DNA of 64,000 nt from Bradyrhizobium elkanii USDA 76 (GCF_023278185.1 NZ_CP066356.1:7370001-7434000), one strand, 5' to 3'; positions 1 through 10,870 are shown, numbered from the stretch's first letter. Made by a program: numbers and translations. The notes: generated by a model not told the origin, from the sequence alone.

Positions 1-24
1 GGGATGTCTAGGGCGTTAGCCGGA

Positions 25-531
25 TCAGTATAGGTCCACACTCCGTCGGAGGTCAGGTTGCCTTTTTTTGTCACAAAGGCTGCGGCGACGTTCCGCTGAG
101 ATTGGCGTATTGGCCCCGTGCCCGTCTTTGATATGAGACATTCTCTCAGGGGAGATCGCATGAAGCCCCAATGGATCGACGCCATTTACGGGATCATTCC
201 CAGCATACGCATAGAGATTGATACGGCCCCTTCGTTCCGATCGGGTCGGTTTGCAGGAAGCACCCGTGATGCTCCAGCGGCAAGCAGTTTTGGCCTTGTC
301 GCGCGTCGCGTCTCGTATGATTTTTGTTTGAGAATGCAGGGAAATGGCTGTTTTACGGTCAAAAAGGCGCATTCCGAATGCACCGGCGGAGCAAATGGTC
401 AGCGGTTCAACGGCAGCACGATTTCGAACAAAGCGCGCTCGGGGTGATGCTCCGTGGGCATCACCCAATGCCGCAAATGAGATCGCGAGACTTCGATCGC
501 GCCGGTGGGCCTCGAGCATTTGGGAGGCCAA
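25..531 (-). pseudogene. RHS-family protein fragment (core end and tip)
   Basis: The second half of this reading frame carries the hallmark end of an RHS core, NLYAYAGNDPVNGVDPLGLH, where an RHS shell normally joins its variable C-terminal toxin. Only about 50 residues follow it and they match no toxin I know. The upstream part (about 90 residues) does not look like RHS repeats, so only the last core segment survives. Intact RHS proteins exceed 1,000 residues. I read it as a decayed remnant of a polymorphic toxin gene, not a functional CDS. The PxGL motif makes the family call secure; the tip activity cannot be judged. Confidence 0.7.
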
Positions 532-732
532 TATCCGGCGCTTCGCCGCGCCTACGGCACGGGTGAAGATGCGGAGCGCGTCGCGGAAAAGCTGATCGAG
601 GGAGCAGAAGACTTCGAGGAAGTGTCTGGTCCGAACTACTGGCTCACCAAGCTCTATCGAGCCTTAGCTGGCAACGAAGACTTCTGTGACGGCGGCTTCG
701 AAGCGGTTCGGGTTCAAGCAGCCGATGCGTAA
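505..732 (+). CDS. Small hypothetical ORF, 75 residues
   Basis: A short frame rich in acidic residues (GTGEDAERVAEKLIEGAED) that reads like real protein and ends 15 bp before the CoiA-like remnant. It begins with GTG and partly overlaps the RHS remnant on the other strand. No family was recognised. It could be the tail of a larger truncated gene, because the other forward frames just upstream also look protein-like. Function unknown. Confidence 0.3.
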   Translation: MGLEHLGGQYPALRRAYGTGEDAERVAEKLIEGAEDFEEVSGPNYWLTKLYRALAGNEDFCDGGFEAVRVQAADA

Positions 733-747
733 CGGGGAGCGATAGCC

Positions 748-1295
748 ATGCTTTATGCCTGGGTCGGCGACCAGAAACGCGCACCCATCACGAAGGGAGA
801 GCGCACGACGTGCCGCGACCGCGGCGGTCTGCTCACCGCCGTCATGCCGGTCGAGAACACCCCCACTGGCGGCACAAGGCGGGCGACTGTGACCCCTGGA
901 GTGAGCCGGAAGGACTTTGGCATCTCGGCTGGAAAGAACTTTTCGATATATCGTGTCGCGAGATCGCTTTGCGCGATGCGATGACCGGAGAGCTTCATCG
1001 CGCCGACGTACTAGTCGGTAGCGGCACCACTATGGCCGCTATTCTGGAACTGCAGCACACCTCGATCAGCGAGGACGAACGCAACGCACGCGAGGCCTTT
1101 TATCGACGAGGGCATCGGATGTTCTGGCTGGTCTACGTCCACAACGAAAGCTCGTTCCTGGGACCTATCGGACACGCCAGCGCGCCGCCCCACTGGAGCT
1201 TCGGCCAGCTTGCAAGCCAGGTTAGCACGCCGGCCGCTTACCTGCGGCAGCTTCCTGCGCAGCACGCGCAGGCATCAACCTGCAATATGGCCTGA
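748..1295 (+). pseudogene. CoiA-like competence family protein, frameshifted
   Basis: Two overlapping frames together give a CoiA-like N-terminal region. The first supplies MLYAWVGDQKRAPITKGERT, a single-Cys version of the usual zinc ribbon (CRDRGG instead of CxxCGG) and a stretch up to ENT. The second supplies PHWRHKAGDCDPWSEPEG, then HRADVLVGSG, LELQHTSIS and REAFYRRGHRMFWLV, the nuclease-like core of the family. The switch falls in a run of five C near 861-866, so one base is missing or extra there. After ESSFLG the sequence loses family character, indicating a second lesion. CoiA proteins are thought to process incoming DNA. The gene looks dead unless the C-run is a sequencing error. Confidence 0.65.
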
Positions 1296-1637
1296 CGACC
1301 AATCGCCGAGCAGATCAAAAACGCTCTCGAGCGCCCCGTAAGAATAAGATACTCTGAACGACAGCGCTGCCAAGTGAGCTCGTTCGATCGAAACAATACG
1401 CTTTCGAGAGGAAGTATGAAAGACGGCGGCGGCGGGGCAGTTTCTTCAGCAAACGAGCCGTAGCAGCCGCTGCATCCGGCTCAGTCTTACCCGCATGGGG
1501 TTCGACCAAATGTCAGGCCCCCGTATTCCGCGCGGGTGGACATCATGCGACAACGTTGAGAGAGCTATGGCTTGCTGAATTGCGATAGACTGCACGGACC
1601 GCTGGAATGCCCCCTGTCTGCTTCGGAAGGTGCGCAT

Positions 1638-2588
1638 TTGGTCTCCGAAAGCGACCTTGAGCTCGCTCTTGATTTCGTCCGGGCTCGGGCCGCCGGACCG
1701 GTCGAGGGCATTTTTGGTCCAGGGTCGATGACCTGGCGGATCGACCGAGAAGCCATCACCTTTTTGGGCGCCGGTCGTGCCTTGCTGCTTCAGCTGGCGC
1801 ATCCCTGGGTCGCCGCCGCCGTGGCCGAGCACTCGCGAACCTTCGCGGATCCGATCGGTCGCTTCCATCGAACCTTTGACGTAGTGTTTACGATGGTATT
1901 CGGCTCGCTCGATGCGGCCCTTACCGCAGCCCGGCACCTGCACCACCGCCATACCATGATCGTCGGCCGCCTGCCCGAAGCAATCGGTCCGTTCGAGAGC
2001 GGCTCGCCCTACCGCGCCAACGAGGCCGCAGCGTTGCGCTGGGTTCACGCGACCCTCGTCGACACCGCTCTGGCCGTCCATGACCTGATCCTGCCTCCGT
2101 TCACGGTCGAAGAGCGCGAGCGCTATTGGGCCGAGAGCCGGCTGTTTGGGGCATTGTTCGGGCTGACGTCGAGCGACTTGCCGGCGGATTGGGACGCGTT
2201 CGCCGCCTACACCGCGGCGATAATGCAATCGGATACATTGTCCGTCAGCACCGCCGCGCGCGAGGTGGCCCGACAGATCTTCGCCGGCGGGCGACCATGG
2301 TTGCGGCCGCCGCGCTGGTATCAAACCCTGAGTGCCGAGCTGCTACCGGACCGGTTGCGCACCGGCTTTGGATTTGCCTGTGACGAGCGCGACAGGAAGG
2401 CCGCAGAGCGTGCCGTTGCACGAATACGTCGCATCTATCCCAAAATACCGACCCAGCTTCGCTACGTCGGCCCCTACCAGGAAGCTCGAGCACGACTGCA
2501 GGGAACGCCGCAGCTGGGCTGGACAACCCGGTGTCTGAACAGGGCATGGATAGGACGCCCTAGGTTGGAAGAGCGCTGGAACAGGTGA
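1638..2588 (+). CDS. Oxygenase MpaB/DUF2236 family protein
   Basis: The 316-residue product has the features of the MpaB/DUF2236 family (latex-clearing-like, heme-binding oxygenases): GIFGPGSMTW near the N-terminus, the FLGAGRALLLQLAHPWVAAA block, and AVAEHSRTFADPIGRFHRTF, where conserved histidines and arginines lie. The ALRWVHATLVDT block follows in the middle. I chose the TTG at 1638 because GGAAGG lies seven bases upstream and family members start near VSESDLE; an earlier TTG at 1572 is possible. The gene stands alone. Its substrate is unknown; relatives act on lipids or terpenoid chains, but nothing here shows which. It appears complete. Confidence 0.8.
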   Translation: MVSESDLELALDFVRARAAGPVEGIFGPGSMTWRIDREAITFLGAGRALLLQLAHPWVAAAVAEHSRTFADPIGRFHRTFDVVFTMVFGSLDAALTAARHLHHRHTMIVGRLPEAIGPFESGSPYRANEAAALRWVHATLVDTALAVHDLILPPFTVEERERYWAESRLFGALFGLTSSDLPADWDAFAAYTAAIMQSDTLSVSTAAREVARQIFAGGRPWLRPPRWYQTLSAELLPDRLRTGFGFACDERDRKAAERAVARIRRIYPKIPTQLRYVGPYQEARARLQGTPQLGWTTRCLNRAWIGRPRLEERWNR

Positions 2589-2765
2589 CGCAGTCCGGGA
2601 CAACCGCGGACGTAGCGGCGATCCCTTTATACCGCGCTCGCGGTCCTGCACGACCGGACCAGGAACTCGAGTTCGGCGGAACGCGGCTGGACGGGCCGAC
2701 GCTGCCCCACCTGCCTATGTTGTCACCTTCCGCAACAGAACCGGCCATGCCGGTCGACGTCGCCG

Positions 2766-2957
2766 TTTCAGGGTCAACTTTTACGTCGACGGGACGGAGG
2801 AACAGGCTGCATTGTTTTATGAGTTCTTGGTCGAAAGACACGTCCCTGCCGACCACTTGCTCCGGTCGATCGACAAGTTTGTGAACTCCCGCCGCCTCTT
2901 AGGCCTCCCCTACGACCGAGGAGCGTCGCTTCAAAGAATGCGTCGTTTGCACCAATG
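2766..2957 (+). pseudogene. Transposase N-terminal remnant (IS1182-like)
   Basis: In the frame reading FYVDGTEEQAALFYEFLVER followed by HVPADHLLRSIDKFVN, the sequence resembles the N-terminus of IS1182/IS5-group transposases, which begin with a similar xLVPxDHLLRxID motif. It runs only to a stop near 2957 with no DDE part. The rest of the 2589-3054 gap holds nothing else I recognise. Confidence 0.5.
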
Positions 2958-3054
2958 AATCGGCCTCCCGGCTGTCGCCTCGGGTCACGAGCGGCGGTAG
3001 AGGACCGCACACGGAGAAGTCCGGTCCTCTCGCGACAACCGAAACGCGAAAGAC

Positions 3055-3351
3055 TTACGCATCAGATTCTATCTTCACCAAAACTTCCCCGGCGATGATT
3101 TCGGGGTCTCCAAGATTAAGGTCATGCAGGCTTGCTTGAACGAAATCCAGCACTTTATCGTTCGCAGCATTGGCGCTTTCGCGGTCCTCGAATATCATCA
3201 CAGCGACACCGACGCCATCGCCCCCATCCAATACGTAATAAGATCTGAATCCGTGCGATTCCCTTAGGATCTGACCGATCCCGCTTTTGGCGCGGCGAGC
3301 AGCATCCGCAACCGAACGAACCTTGGTGTACGTTCGAATGAAGATGTACAT
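3055..3351 (-). CDS. Small ABM-like (dimeric alpha-beta barrel) protein
   Basis: The 98-residue product ([20 protein letters not shown] start) has the beta-helix-beta pattern of antibiotic-biosynthesis-monooxygenase-like proteins: an opening strand, a helix, a strand [20 protein letters not shown], then [18 protein letters not shown]. These domains act as small dimers, some binding heme or small aromatics, but no catalytic residue is evident. It lies head to head with the groESL region. Function unassigned. Confidence 0.6.
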   Translation of the reverse strand: MYIFIRTYTKVRSVADAARRAKSGIGQILRESHGFRSYYVLDGGDGVGVAVMIFEDRESANAANDKVLDFVQASLHDLNLGDPEIIAGEVLVKIESDA

Positions 3352-3581
3352 CAGCCACCCATGCGTCTCAGTCCCAACCGGCGCATCAAAGCATATTGGG
3401 CCTATGCTGGGCTAGGACCTACTTCCGCGTTGGTGCGTCGATTTAGTATGCCCGCAGCCACGTCCGATCCTGCCCAAAACAGCCCCGGCAAAGTGAGGGG
3501 CACGGTTCAGACACCAAGGGCGAACAGGCGACATGGTCCAAGCTCTTGCGCCGGAGTGTCACAGACTTATGTGAGAAGCGG

Positions 3582-3608
3582 TGAGCACTCGCTTATTGCG
3601 ACTGCCAA
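3582..3608 (+). promoter_or_regulatory. Degenerate CIRCE element upstream of groES
   Basis: TGAGCACTC, a nine-base spacer and GACTGCCAA match the CIRCE operator (TTAGCACTC-N9-GAGTGCTAA) at 8 of 9 and 7 of 9 positions with the exact spacing. It sits about 35 bases before the groES start. CIRCE is the binding site of the HrcA repressor, so heat-type control is suggested. Affinity may be reduced by the mismatches. Confidence 0.6.
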
Positions 3609-3642
3609 TCCAACAATAATCACAAAAGCCAAGGAGGATCGC

Positions 3643-3957
3643 ATGAATTTCCGTCCGCTTCACGACCGCGTCGTGGTCAAGCGTATCGACGCCGAAGAGA
3701 AGACTGCTGGCGGCATCATCATTCCCGACACAGCCAAGGAAAAGCCCTCGCAGGGCGAAGTCGTCGCGGTTGGCCCAGGCGGCCGTGACGAGACCGGTAA
3801 GCTGATTCCGATCGACGTGGAGGTCGGCGATCGCGTGCTGTTCGGAAAGTGGTCAGGCACCGAGGTCAAGGTCGACGGTCAGGAGCTGTTGATCATGAAG
3901 GAGAGCGACATCATGGGTGTTCTCACCGATGTGTTTTCCAAGAAGAAAGCCGCCTAG
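3643..3957 (+). CDS. groES: Co-chaperonin GroES
   Basis: The 104-residue product is a full Gro[22 protein letters not shown] at the start, the mobile-loop region [20 protein letters not shown], then [15 protein letters not shown] and [15 protein letters not shown]. It caps the GroEL cylinder during ATP-driven folding in the cytoplasm. The start is fixed by AAGGAGGA at 3631-3638; the longer in-frame extension upstream lacks GroES character. groEL follows 87 bases downstream and is probably co-transcribed. Bradyrhizobia carry several groESL copies, one co-regulated with nif genes in USDA110. Here a CIRCE-like site, not a sigma-54 promoter, is visible upstream. Confidence 0.97.
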   Translation: MNFRPLHDRVVVKRIDAEEKTAGGIIIPDTAKEKPSQGEVVAVGPGGRDETGKLIPIDVEVGDRVLFGKWSGTEVKVDGQELLIMKESDIMGVLTDVFSKKKAA

Positions 3958-4032
3958 TCCAGCGCTCGCCACCACTCCCCCTGACGAACGCCTTGCCGGG
4001 CGCGTCGAAGGAAGGATGAGAAATTAAACTGA

Positions 4033-5685
<1,653 letters not shown>

Positions 5686-5714
5686 AGTCCGCGCTCAAGC
5701 GATCCAAGAAATGC

Positions 5715-5743
5715 AAAACCCCGGCAGCGATGCCAGGGTTTTT
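5715..5743 (+). terminator. Rho-independent terminator after groEL
   Basis: AAAACCCCGGCA, loop GCGA, then TGCCAGGGTTTTT forms an 11-pair stem with one C/A mismatch and a T run, 30 bases after the groEL stop. It fits a terminator of the groESL transcript. Confidence 0.8.
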
Positions 5744-6069
5744 GTTTGCGCGCAAACTGCCTGGTAGCGCAGCCAATGCCGATGATACTTCGCACAACCT
5801 CACGCCGATACAGGAGCCTTCCGCTGCTCACAGCACGCACGTTATGCACAACACTCTCCATAAATATACGTTGGCTTGATTTGACAATTTCAAGAAATTC
5901 TCCGCGAGAGTCGCAAACCGAACCGACAGTGGCGCCTTCGTCCCGCAGAATAGTGTCGGGGCGGGATCGAAGCTCACCCAAAACTCAGAATCTAACACGG
6001 AGCGTCAGCGCTGTCGTGACGCATGCAAGCGTTGCGAGCGATGCTTTCGCGCGAGAAGGGGACTGCGCC
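5744..6069. other. Intergenic region upstream of the phasin gene
   Basis: No gene is supported here. The one feature noted is a small inverted repeat CTTGA-N10-TCAAG at 5875-5894, overlapping a TTGACA hexamer at 5881-5886. No matching -10 box was found, so it is only a candidate regulatory site. Confidence 0.3.
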
Positions 6070-6504
6070 TTGAGTGAAAGTGAAATGAAAGTCACGGTGA
6101 ACGGCACGAACATCTTCGGAATGCCGTTGTTGGGTTTCTCGAAGATCGCATTGCCCGGAGTGGTCGGCGATCTAGCTGTGGAGAGCTTTGCTCGAGCGCG
6201 CACAGCCTCTAAACAGATGACCGAGGCGTTGAGCGAAACGTACTCGCGCAACGCGGGCGTCGCGACCGATTACGGGCTCAAGGTGCTCGAAATCTCTCAC
6301 GCCAATACCGCCTTCGCGTTCGATTTGTTCGCCCATCTGCTTGGCAGCGGATCGGCGTCCGAGGTCTTGACCTTGTCCACCGAGCGAGCCCGCAAGGCCT
6401 TCGACCAGAACAAGGAATTGTGGGAGCTCGGCCAGAGGGTTACGACAGACATGCGCGGGCAAGTCAAGAAGCACGTCGACAGGGCTCTCCATCACGCCGC
6501 CTGA
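6070..6504 (+). CDS. Phasin family protein
   Basis: The product (144 residues from TTG at 6070, or 139 from ATG at 6085) is an all-helical protein of phasin-2 type, with the typical centre TDYGLKVLEISHANTAFAFD and AFDQNKELWELGQRVTTDM. Phasins coat polyhydroxybutyrate granules, which accumulate in bacteroids and free-living bradyrhizobia. The TTG start is favoured by GAAGGGG eight bases upstream; the ATG has a weaker site. The frame is open further upstream but that part has no phasin character. It stands alone after the groEL terminator. Confidence 0.8.
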   Translation: MSESEMKVTVNGTNIFGMPLLGFSKIALPGVVGDLAVESFARARTASKQMTEALSETYSRNAGVATDYGLKVLEISHANTAFAFDLFAHLLGSGSASEVLTLSTERARKAFDQNKELWELGQRVTTDMRGQVKKHVDRALHHAA

Positions 6505-6715
6505 GGAAGGACGGCAGGCCGGCCGGCACAGGAGGCTTACGGCTCTACACCAGCTCTAAACCTTGATATAGTTGAACATGAGGTCGGTTGATCGCTACAA
6601 CTGTTTTCGCGTCTTCCTTGACCCCACTTGGCTGACGCACCTTCCAAGTTGACGGCCCTGGCCCGCCCCGCCGGGGCCGTTTTCTTTGAGTCCGTCCAGG
6701 CGCGACAGCGGCAAA
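6505..6715. other. Intergenic segment
   Basis: Contains a GC-rich self-complementary stretch (GGCCCGCCCCGCCGGGGCC near 6659-6677) followed by TTTTCTTT, which could terminate the phasin transcript, though it lies 150 bases away. Nothing else is recognised. Confidence 0.35.
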
Positions 6716-6935
6716 AAAGCCGTGCGACGCGCCCGCGATGTTCAGCTCCATTCCGCGTATCGCCAGCGCGACATCGAATTGGGTGGCGTGGTGATCGCGA
6801 AGAATTTCGCCAGCGCGAACCGGACGACGTGGCCGAAGTGGTGCGTGGCGACGGTCCTGCGGGCGCTGCGCACCGCTGTGAGGCTCGCGGCGAACAACGC
6901 GCGCAACTTCCCGCCAATCTGCCCCTTCAGCATCG
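6716..6935 (+). pseudogene. Fused CYP114-ferredoxin remnant of a second GA operon
   Basis: Forward-strand sequence here matches two separate parts of the intact GA operon at 22-24 kb. The part up to about 6800 matches CYP114 ([13 protein letters not shown] here, [13 protein letters not shown] in the intact gene). It then jumps directly into ferredoxin sequence (FRQREPDDVAEV here, [12 protein letters not shown] there) and continues through the region encoding [11 protein letters not shown]. The piece between (end of CYP114, start of Fd) is missing. Single-base changes break the frames; for example CGCCCAGCG has become CGCCAGCG. It is a decayed internal deletion product of another copy of the operon, in opposite orientation. 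Confidence 0.85.
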
Positions 6936-7438
6936 GCGTCGAGTAGGCGAGCGGCCTGCTGTGTAGAGAGCACGACAGGGCCGCCGCCAAGGCAGCAGCG
7001 CCGAGGGCAATGGCACTGCGAAGTCCACTTAGCCTGCAAGAAATAAATATACGCGGAATCGACAGCTCAAAGGTCGATCTTGATAGCGCAGGCGTATCGT
7101 TGGAGCTTCTCAGAGAAGACTCGGTCCCGTTGAGCCAGATGGATCTACGTACGATCTGTACCGCATTTGCTTGAGATGATACTGCAGGATCTGATAGCCA
7201 TCATACAAGTCGTGTTCGCGCGAGGTATTTCGTGCATATCTAGCATCTTCCGACGTCTCGCGGCCGATCTTTTCAAGCGGATGATGCGAAGATGAAAGAA
7301 GTACCCGCACCTCACATTCAGTATGACGAGCAAGCCACCGGGCAAGAAGAGCAATTCGAGAAGGCCTTTGCTATTTGTAAGAGGTCTTGAAGAGGCGACG
7401 TCATCCAACATCAACCGATTCGACTCCCATAGGGAGCA

Positions 7439-7925
7439 TTGGTCCACCCGCGGCTCGATGAGGCACTCAAACGTCGGCTGCGGGAAATTTACCGCACGCC
7501 TGATCCGGTGGCATTGCTGGCACAGACGCGGGATGCTCAAAATGAGCCGCGCAAGCGCGTTGATCAGCGGGCTGGAAAGCTAACGATGGCTGTCGCGCCG
7601 GTGCAAAGCGACTTGGCGGGCTTTGCCCGCGAGCTCGGCGATGTTGGAAACAGGGTGAGCAGCGGGGTATTCATCGGCGCCGCTACGTGCGGCGCAAACC
7701 TGTGCCACGTCGGCCATCGATGCTCGACCCCTACATTCCCATCATTGAGGAATGGCTCACCGCGGCTCCGCACTTGTCCGCGGTCGATCTTCTCACCCGC
7801 CTGCAAGCGCATGCGCCCGGTCGGTTCGGCCGCCATCAGCGGCGTACGGTGCAGCGATTGGTGAAGAACTGGCGATCAAATTCCGCTCGACAGCTCATCA
7901 GCAGCACAGAGATCAAACTATCGGT
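7439..7925 (+). pseudogene. Transposase remnant
   Basis: Two frames give pieces resembling a known bradyrhizobial DDE transposase: HPRLDEALKRRLREIYRTPD and PVALLAQTRDAQ first, then, in a shifted frame from about 7722, LDPYIPIIEEWLTAAPHLSA and HQRRTVQRLVKNWRSNSARQ. The second part is the helix-turn-helix end that precedes a catalytic domain; no DDE core follows. At least one frameshift and a truncation are needed. The family is uncertain (IS21-like is possible). Confidence 0.5.
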
Positions 7926-8835
7926 CCAAGCTTCGTCTCTTACTATCTAATGCCGACAGGTTCTTTCGCCGAATCACCGCAAGCCGCTCGCTCCGGGCGA
8001 TCTGGAGGGCGCGCTTCGCGAGCGGCTTGCTCCGACTCGCGTCACGCGATCCAGAAGACACCAGGGTGCGCTTCGGTAACATTCTCATCTAAGGCAATAT
8101 GAGGGAGCAGTTCCGGATGGCGTTTGACACTCCGGCTTTGCTTTTGGAAGGCACTCTGGGCTACGCAAGATCGGTGATTACGAGGAGGCGCAACCTCCGC
8201 GAAATGAAATCTAAAACGCGAACGGCACCTCTTCTAGGATGCCGAGGCTAGTTACGCGGCGATCAGGGATTGAAGTGTGCAACAAATCGATTCTTACAAT
8301 CGATCGAGTGCAACATACCGATATCGGCGCCGTGCATGCCAGTGGCGGAAGGCTACGCCTCCCTTGTGGGGAGCTGCAGGCGCTTGCAGTGCTGTGACCC
8401 AACTGTCGAAGAGCGTCGGTACGGTAAATCCATACGCCACGTTCTGGAAACCGGGGGCGGGACGACCGCCTCCGGTGACCCGGTGCCGGTGGCAAGAGTT
8501 CCCCGGCCTACTCACCGTGGCACTGCGCAGTTTACGACGAAAATCAGTCTTGTCCTATCGGCCTAAATCCATCTGCCCGTCAGCTTCTGGAAAGCTGAGC
8601 GCCACACCATGAAAGCGCGGATGCCTAGACGGCGATGCCGTCCAGTGAACGCAGTGGACGTGCACCTTTCGGGGTACTCGATGCTCGACCGGAAGCGTGC
8701 TTGGCACCATTTGGCCGTAACTCGGAGGCCGGCGCTCAACGCGAGCCTTTGAAATAGTTTTCCGCAGGTCGCAACGCGAACGACCTTCGTCGAACGAGGG
8801 CTCGCGCGGCTCAGTCATTTGAGAGGATAGACAGC
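7926..8835. other. Gap without recognisable genes
   Basis: About 900 bases with short overlapping frames on both strands, none with protein-like composition or a family motif. Probably decayed accessory DNA; it includes the leader of the ORF at 8836. Confidence 0.4.
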
Positions 8836-9249
8836 ATGGATTTCAACCCAACAGACCCAGCGAACACGAGCCCACGGCCCGACGCACCACGGTCCTCCGA
8901 TTCAGCGGGCTTTGAGCATGAGCCGAGCGCATTGCAGGCGCTGGCCGAAGCCCCCGATTACGACCAGGATCGGATTTGGCAGGAGATCGCACCCGCGCCA
9001 TCGCGGGCAGAGCCATCCCGAGCTGCGGAAGCTTCCGATTTCGGCAGCGATTCGATTTGGCAACACCTTGAACCCGAACTGATGCGTGGTGGGCCATCGC
9101 GACCCAGCCCGTCGCAAGCCGGGACCGTTGTCGTGCGCGGGCGCTGGGCGGCCAGAACTCGAAAACTTCGTCCTGCAAAACGGACGTCGCGCCAAGGAGT
9201 ACGCGCGACTATGACGCGTGGCTTTGCGCCGCGACTCTCTGACTTCTGA
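8836..9249 (+). CDS. Hypothetical protein with two IWQ motifs
   Basis: A 137-residue frame with GAGGA ten bases before its ATG. It has a proline/serine-rich low-complexity start (DFNPTDPANTSPRPDAPRSS) and a duplicated motif: DYDQDRIWQEI near residue 42 and DFGSDSIWQHL near 70. The last 45 residues are Arg-rich and look frameshifted: another frame there reads ELENFVLQNGRRAKEYARL, which is more protein-like. A disordered, Ser/Pro-rich start is common in type III secreted proteins, but no tts box was seen, so this is only a possibility. No family recognised. Confidence 0.4.
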   Translation: MDFNPTDPANTSPRPDAPRSSDSAGFEHEPSALQALAEAPDYDQDRIWQEIAPAPSRAEPSRAAEASDFGSDSIWQHLEPELMRGGPSRPSPSQAGTVVVRGRWAARTRKLRPAKRTSRQGVRATMTRGFAPRLSDF

Positions 9250-9307
9250 ACGCAGCCAACCATCCGGTCAAATGCGGCCGGTTTCCGCTCGATCAAGAAA
9301 GCCGACA

Positions 9308-10501
9308 ATGTTTGAAACATTAAGCCGTAAACCCAACGATCCCCTGCTTGCGCTGATTGGGCTCTTTGACGCAGATCCCCGACCAGACAAGATCGACCTT
9401 GGGGTCGGCGTCTATCGCGACGAGGCCGGTCATTCGCCGATCTTTCGTGCCGTAAAGGCTGCGGAGCACCTGATTTGCGAGACCCAGAACACTAAGGCGT
9501 ACGTGGCGCCGGAGGGTGATCAAACATTCCTTGATTTGCTGTGGTCGTTGGTTGGCGGGCATACGGCAACCATCCACGCCTCTGGTGTGCAGACACCCGG
9601 TGGCTCGGGTGCTTTGCGGCTCGCTGCCGATCTGATTCGCGGGACCGGACAGGGTAAGATCTGGCTAGGTCAACCGAGTTGGCCAAATCATGCAGGAATT
9701 TTCTCGGGTGCCGGTCTCTCGGTCGAGACTTATCCATTCTTTGATGTTGCCTCGCAGACCATTCTAGTTGACAGCATGATGAATGCACTACAACAGGCCG
9801 AGCCCGGCGACGCAGTTTTGCTCCATGCTTGTTGTCACAACCCGAGCGGCGCTGTGCTGACGGCGGACGACTGGCGTCGGATCACCGCGATGATCGCTGC
9901 GCGCGGGCTTACGCCGTTGATTGATCTTGCCTATCAGGGTTTCGGTGCCGGGCTCGACGAAGACGTCGCCGCGCTTCGTTCGACAATTTCTGCCGTTCCA
10001 GAGGCGCTTATCGCGGTGTCCTGCTCGAAATCATTTGGACTATATCGCGAGCGTACGGGCGCGGTGTTTGCGGTCGCGTCTTTGCAATCAGCTTCAGAGA
10101 CTGCTCGGTCCAATCTTGTTGCTATCGCCCGCGCCAGCTACTCAATGCCGCCCGATCACGGCGCCGCAATCGTGAAGACCATCCTCTGCTCCCCCGAACT
10201 ATGCCGGGACTGGCGTGAAGAGTTGGAATCGATGCGTCATCGCCTCCTCGCGTTGCGAAAATCTTTCGTCGACGCATTGGGAGGAAGATGGTCGAATGCC
10301 GTCGCCATCGGCTCGCAAGAGGGCATGTTTTCCATTCTGCCCCTCTCACAGACCGAGGTGCTGAAACTAAGGGAAAAGCACGGCATCTACATGCCGACAT
10401 CTGGCCGCATCAACGTCGCCGGCTTGAAGCGCACCGATGTGGCGCGTGTCGCAAGCGCGATCAAGGCGGCTGTGAGTTCCGCACGGGGAGATGGACCTTG
10501 A
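9308..10501 (+). CDS. Aspartate/aromatic aminotransferase (class I PLP)
   Basis: The 397-residue product matches the TyrB/AspC branch of fold-type I aminotransferases: DKIDLGVGVYRDEAGHSPIF near the N-terminus, QTPGGSGALRLAADL, the LHACCHNPSGAVLT block that contacts PLP, and SCSKSFGLYRERTGA holding the PLP lysine. The C-terminus keeps the GRINVAGL arginine region that binds the substrate carboxylate. It interconverts aromatic or acidic amino acids with their 2-oxo acids. The ATG at 9308 begins MFETLSRKPNDPLLALI, the usual family start. IS66 scraps follow directly. In rhizobia such enzymes can feed phenylpyruvate or indolepyruvate pathways; the substrate cannot be read here. Confidence 0.9.
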   Translation: MFETLSRKPNDPLLALIGLFDADPRPDKIDLGVGVYRDEAGHSPIFRAVKAAEHLICETQNTKAYVAPEGDQTFLDLLWSLVGGHTATIHASGVQTPGGSGALRLAADLIRGTGQGKIWLGQPSWPNHAGIFSGAGLSVETYPFFDVASQTILVDSMMNALQQAEPGDAVLLHACCHNPSGAVLTADDWRRITAMIAARGLTPLIDLAYQGFGAGLDEDVAALRSTISAVPEALIAVSCSKSFGLYRERTGAVFAVASLQSASETARSNLVAIARASYSMPPDHGAAIVKTILCSPELCRDWREELESMRHRLLALRKSFVDALGGRWSNAVAIGSQEGMFSILPLSQTEVLKLREKHGIYMPTSGRINVAGLKRTDVARVASAIKAAVSSARGDGP

Positions 10502-10629
10502 TAGAGGCCTCAGACCGCCGTCAAAGGTTCGATTCCCTACTGGCCCGCCTGCCAGATCATCCCTCCAGGCATATCCACGAACTCCTGCCTTGGAACTGGC
10601 GCCCTCCGCGCATCGCTCACGCCGCCTAA
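10502..10629 (+). pseudogene. IS66 transposase (TnpC) C-terminal scrap
   Basis: The frame reading FDSLLARLPDHPSRHIHELL then PWNWRPPRIAHAA is the typical IS66 TnpC C-terminus (LPDHPxxxIxELLPWNW). No further TnpC sequence precedes it; the aminotransferase stop directly abuts. Confidence 0.75.
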
Positions 10630-10677
10630 TCGCAATCGGCGATCCGCCCAAAGCGACCTGACCAGGGCCGTCGCCGG

Positions 10678-10870
10678 ATGCGTACGTCTGACTTCAATCC
10701 GATCGAGAATGCCTTCGCCAAGCTCAAAGCGCTCTTGCGTCAGGCCGCAAAACGAACCGTCGAAGGCCTCTGGACCGCGAAGGTGGCATCATTGATCGCT
10801 TCACAGCAACCGAATGCCGCAACTACTTCATCGCCGCAGGATACGCTGCAACATGATCGGCGAATGCTCT
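10678..10870 (+). pseudogene. IS630-family transposase C-terminal remnant
   Basis: DFNPIENAFAKLKALLRQAA followed by KRTVEGLW is the conserved end of IS630 transposases around the catalytic Glu (PxxNPIE). After a frameshift near 10785 the other frame continues IDRFTATECRNYFIAAGYAA to the end. Only the last third is present. Confidence 0.8.

Noticed and set aside
3534-3549. Sigma-54 promoter-like TGG...TTGC before groES
   Set aside because: Spacing between GG and GC is 11 instead of 10 and the -24 part is poor; no TGT-N10-ACA NifA site seen.
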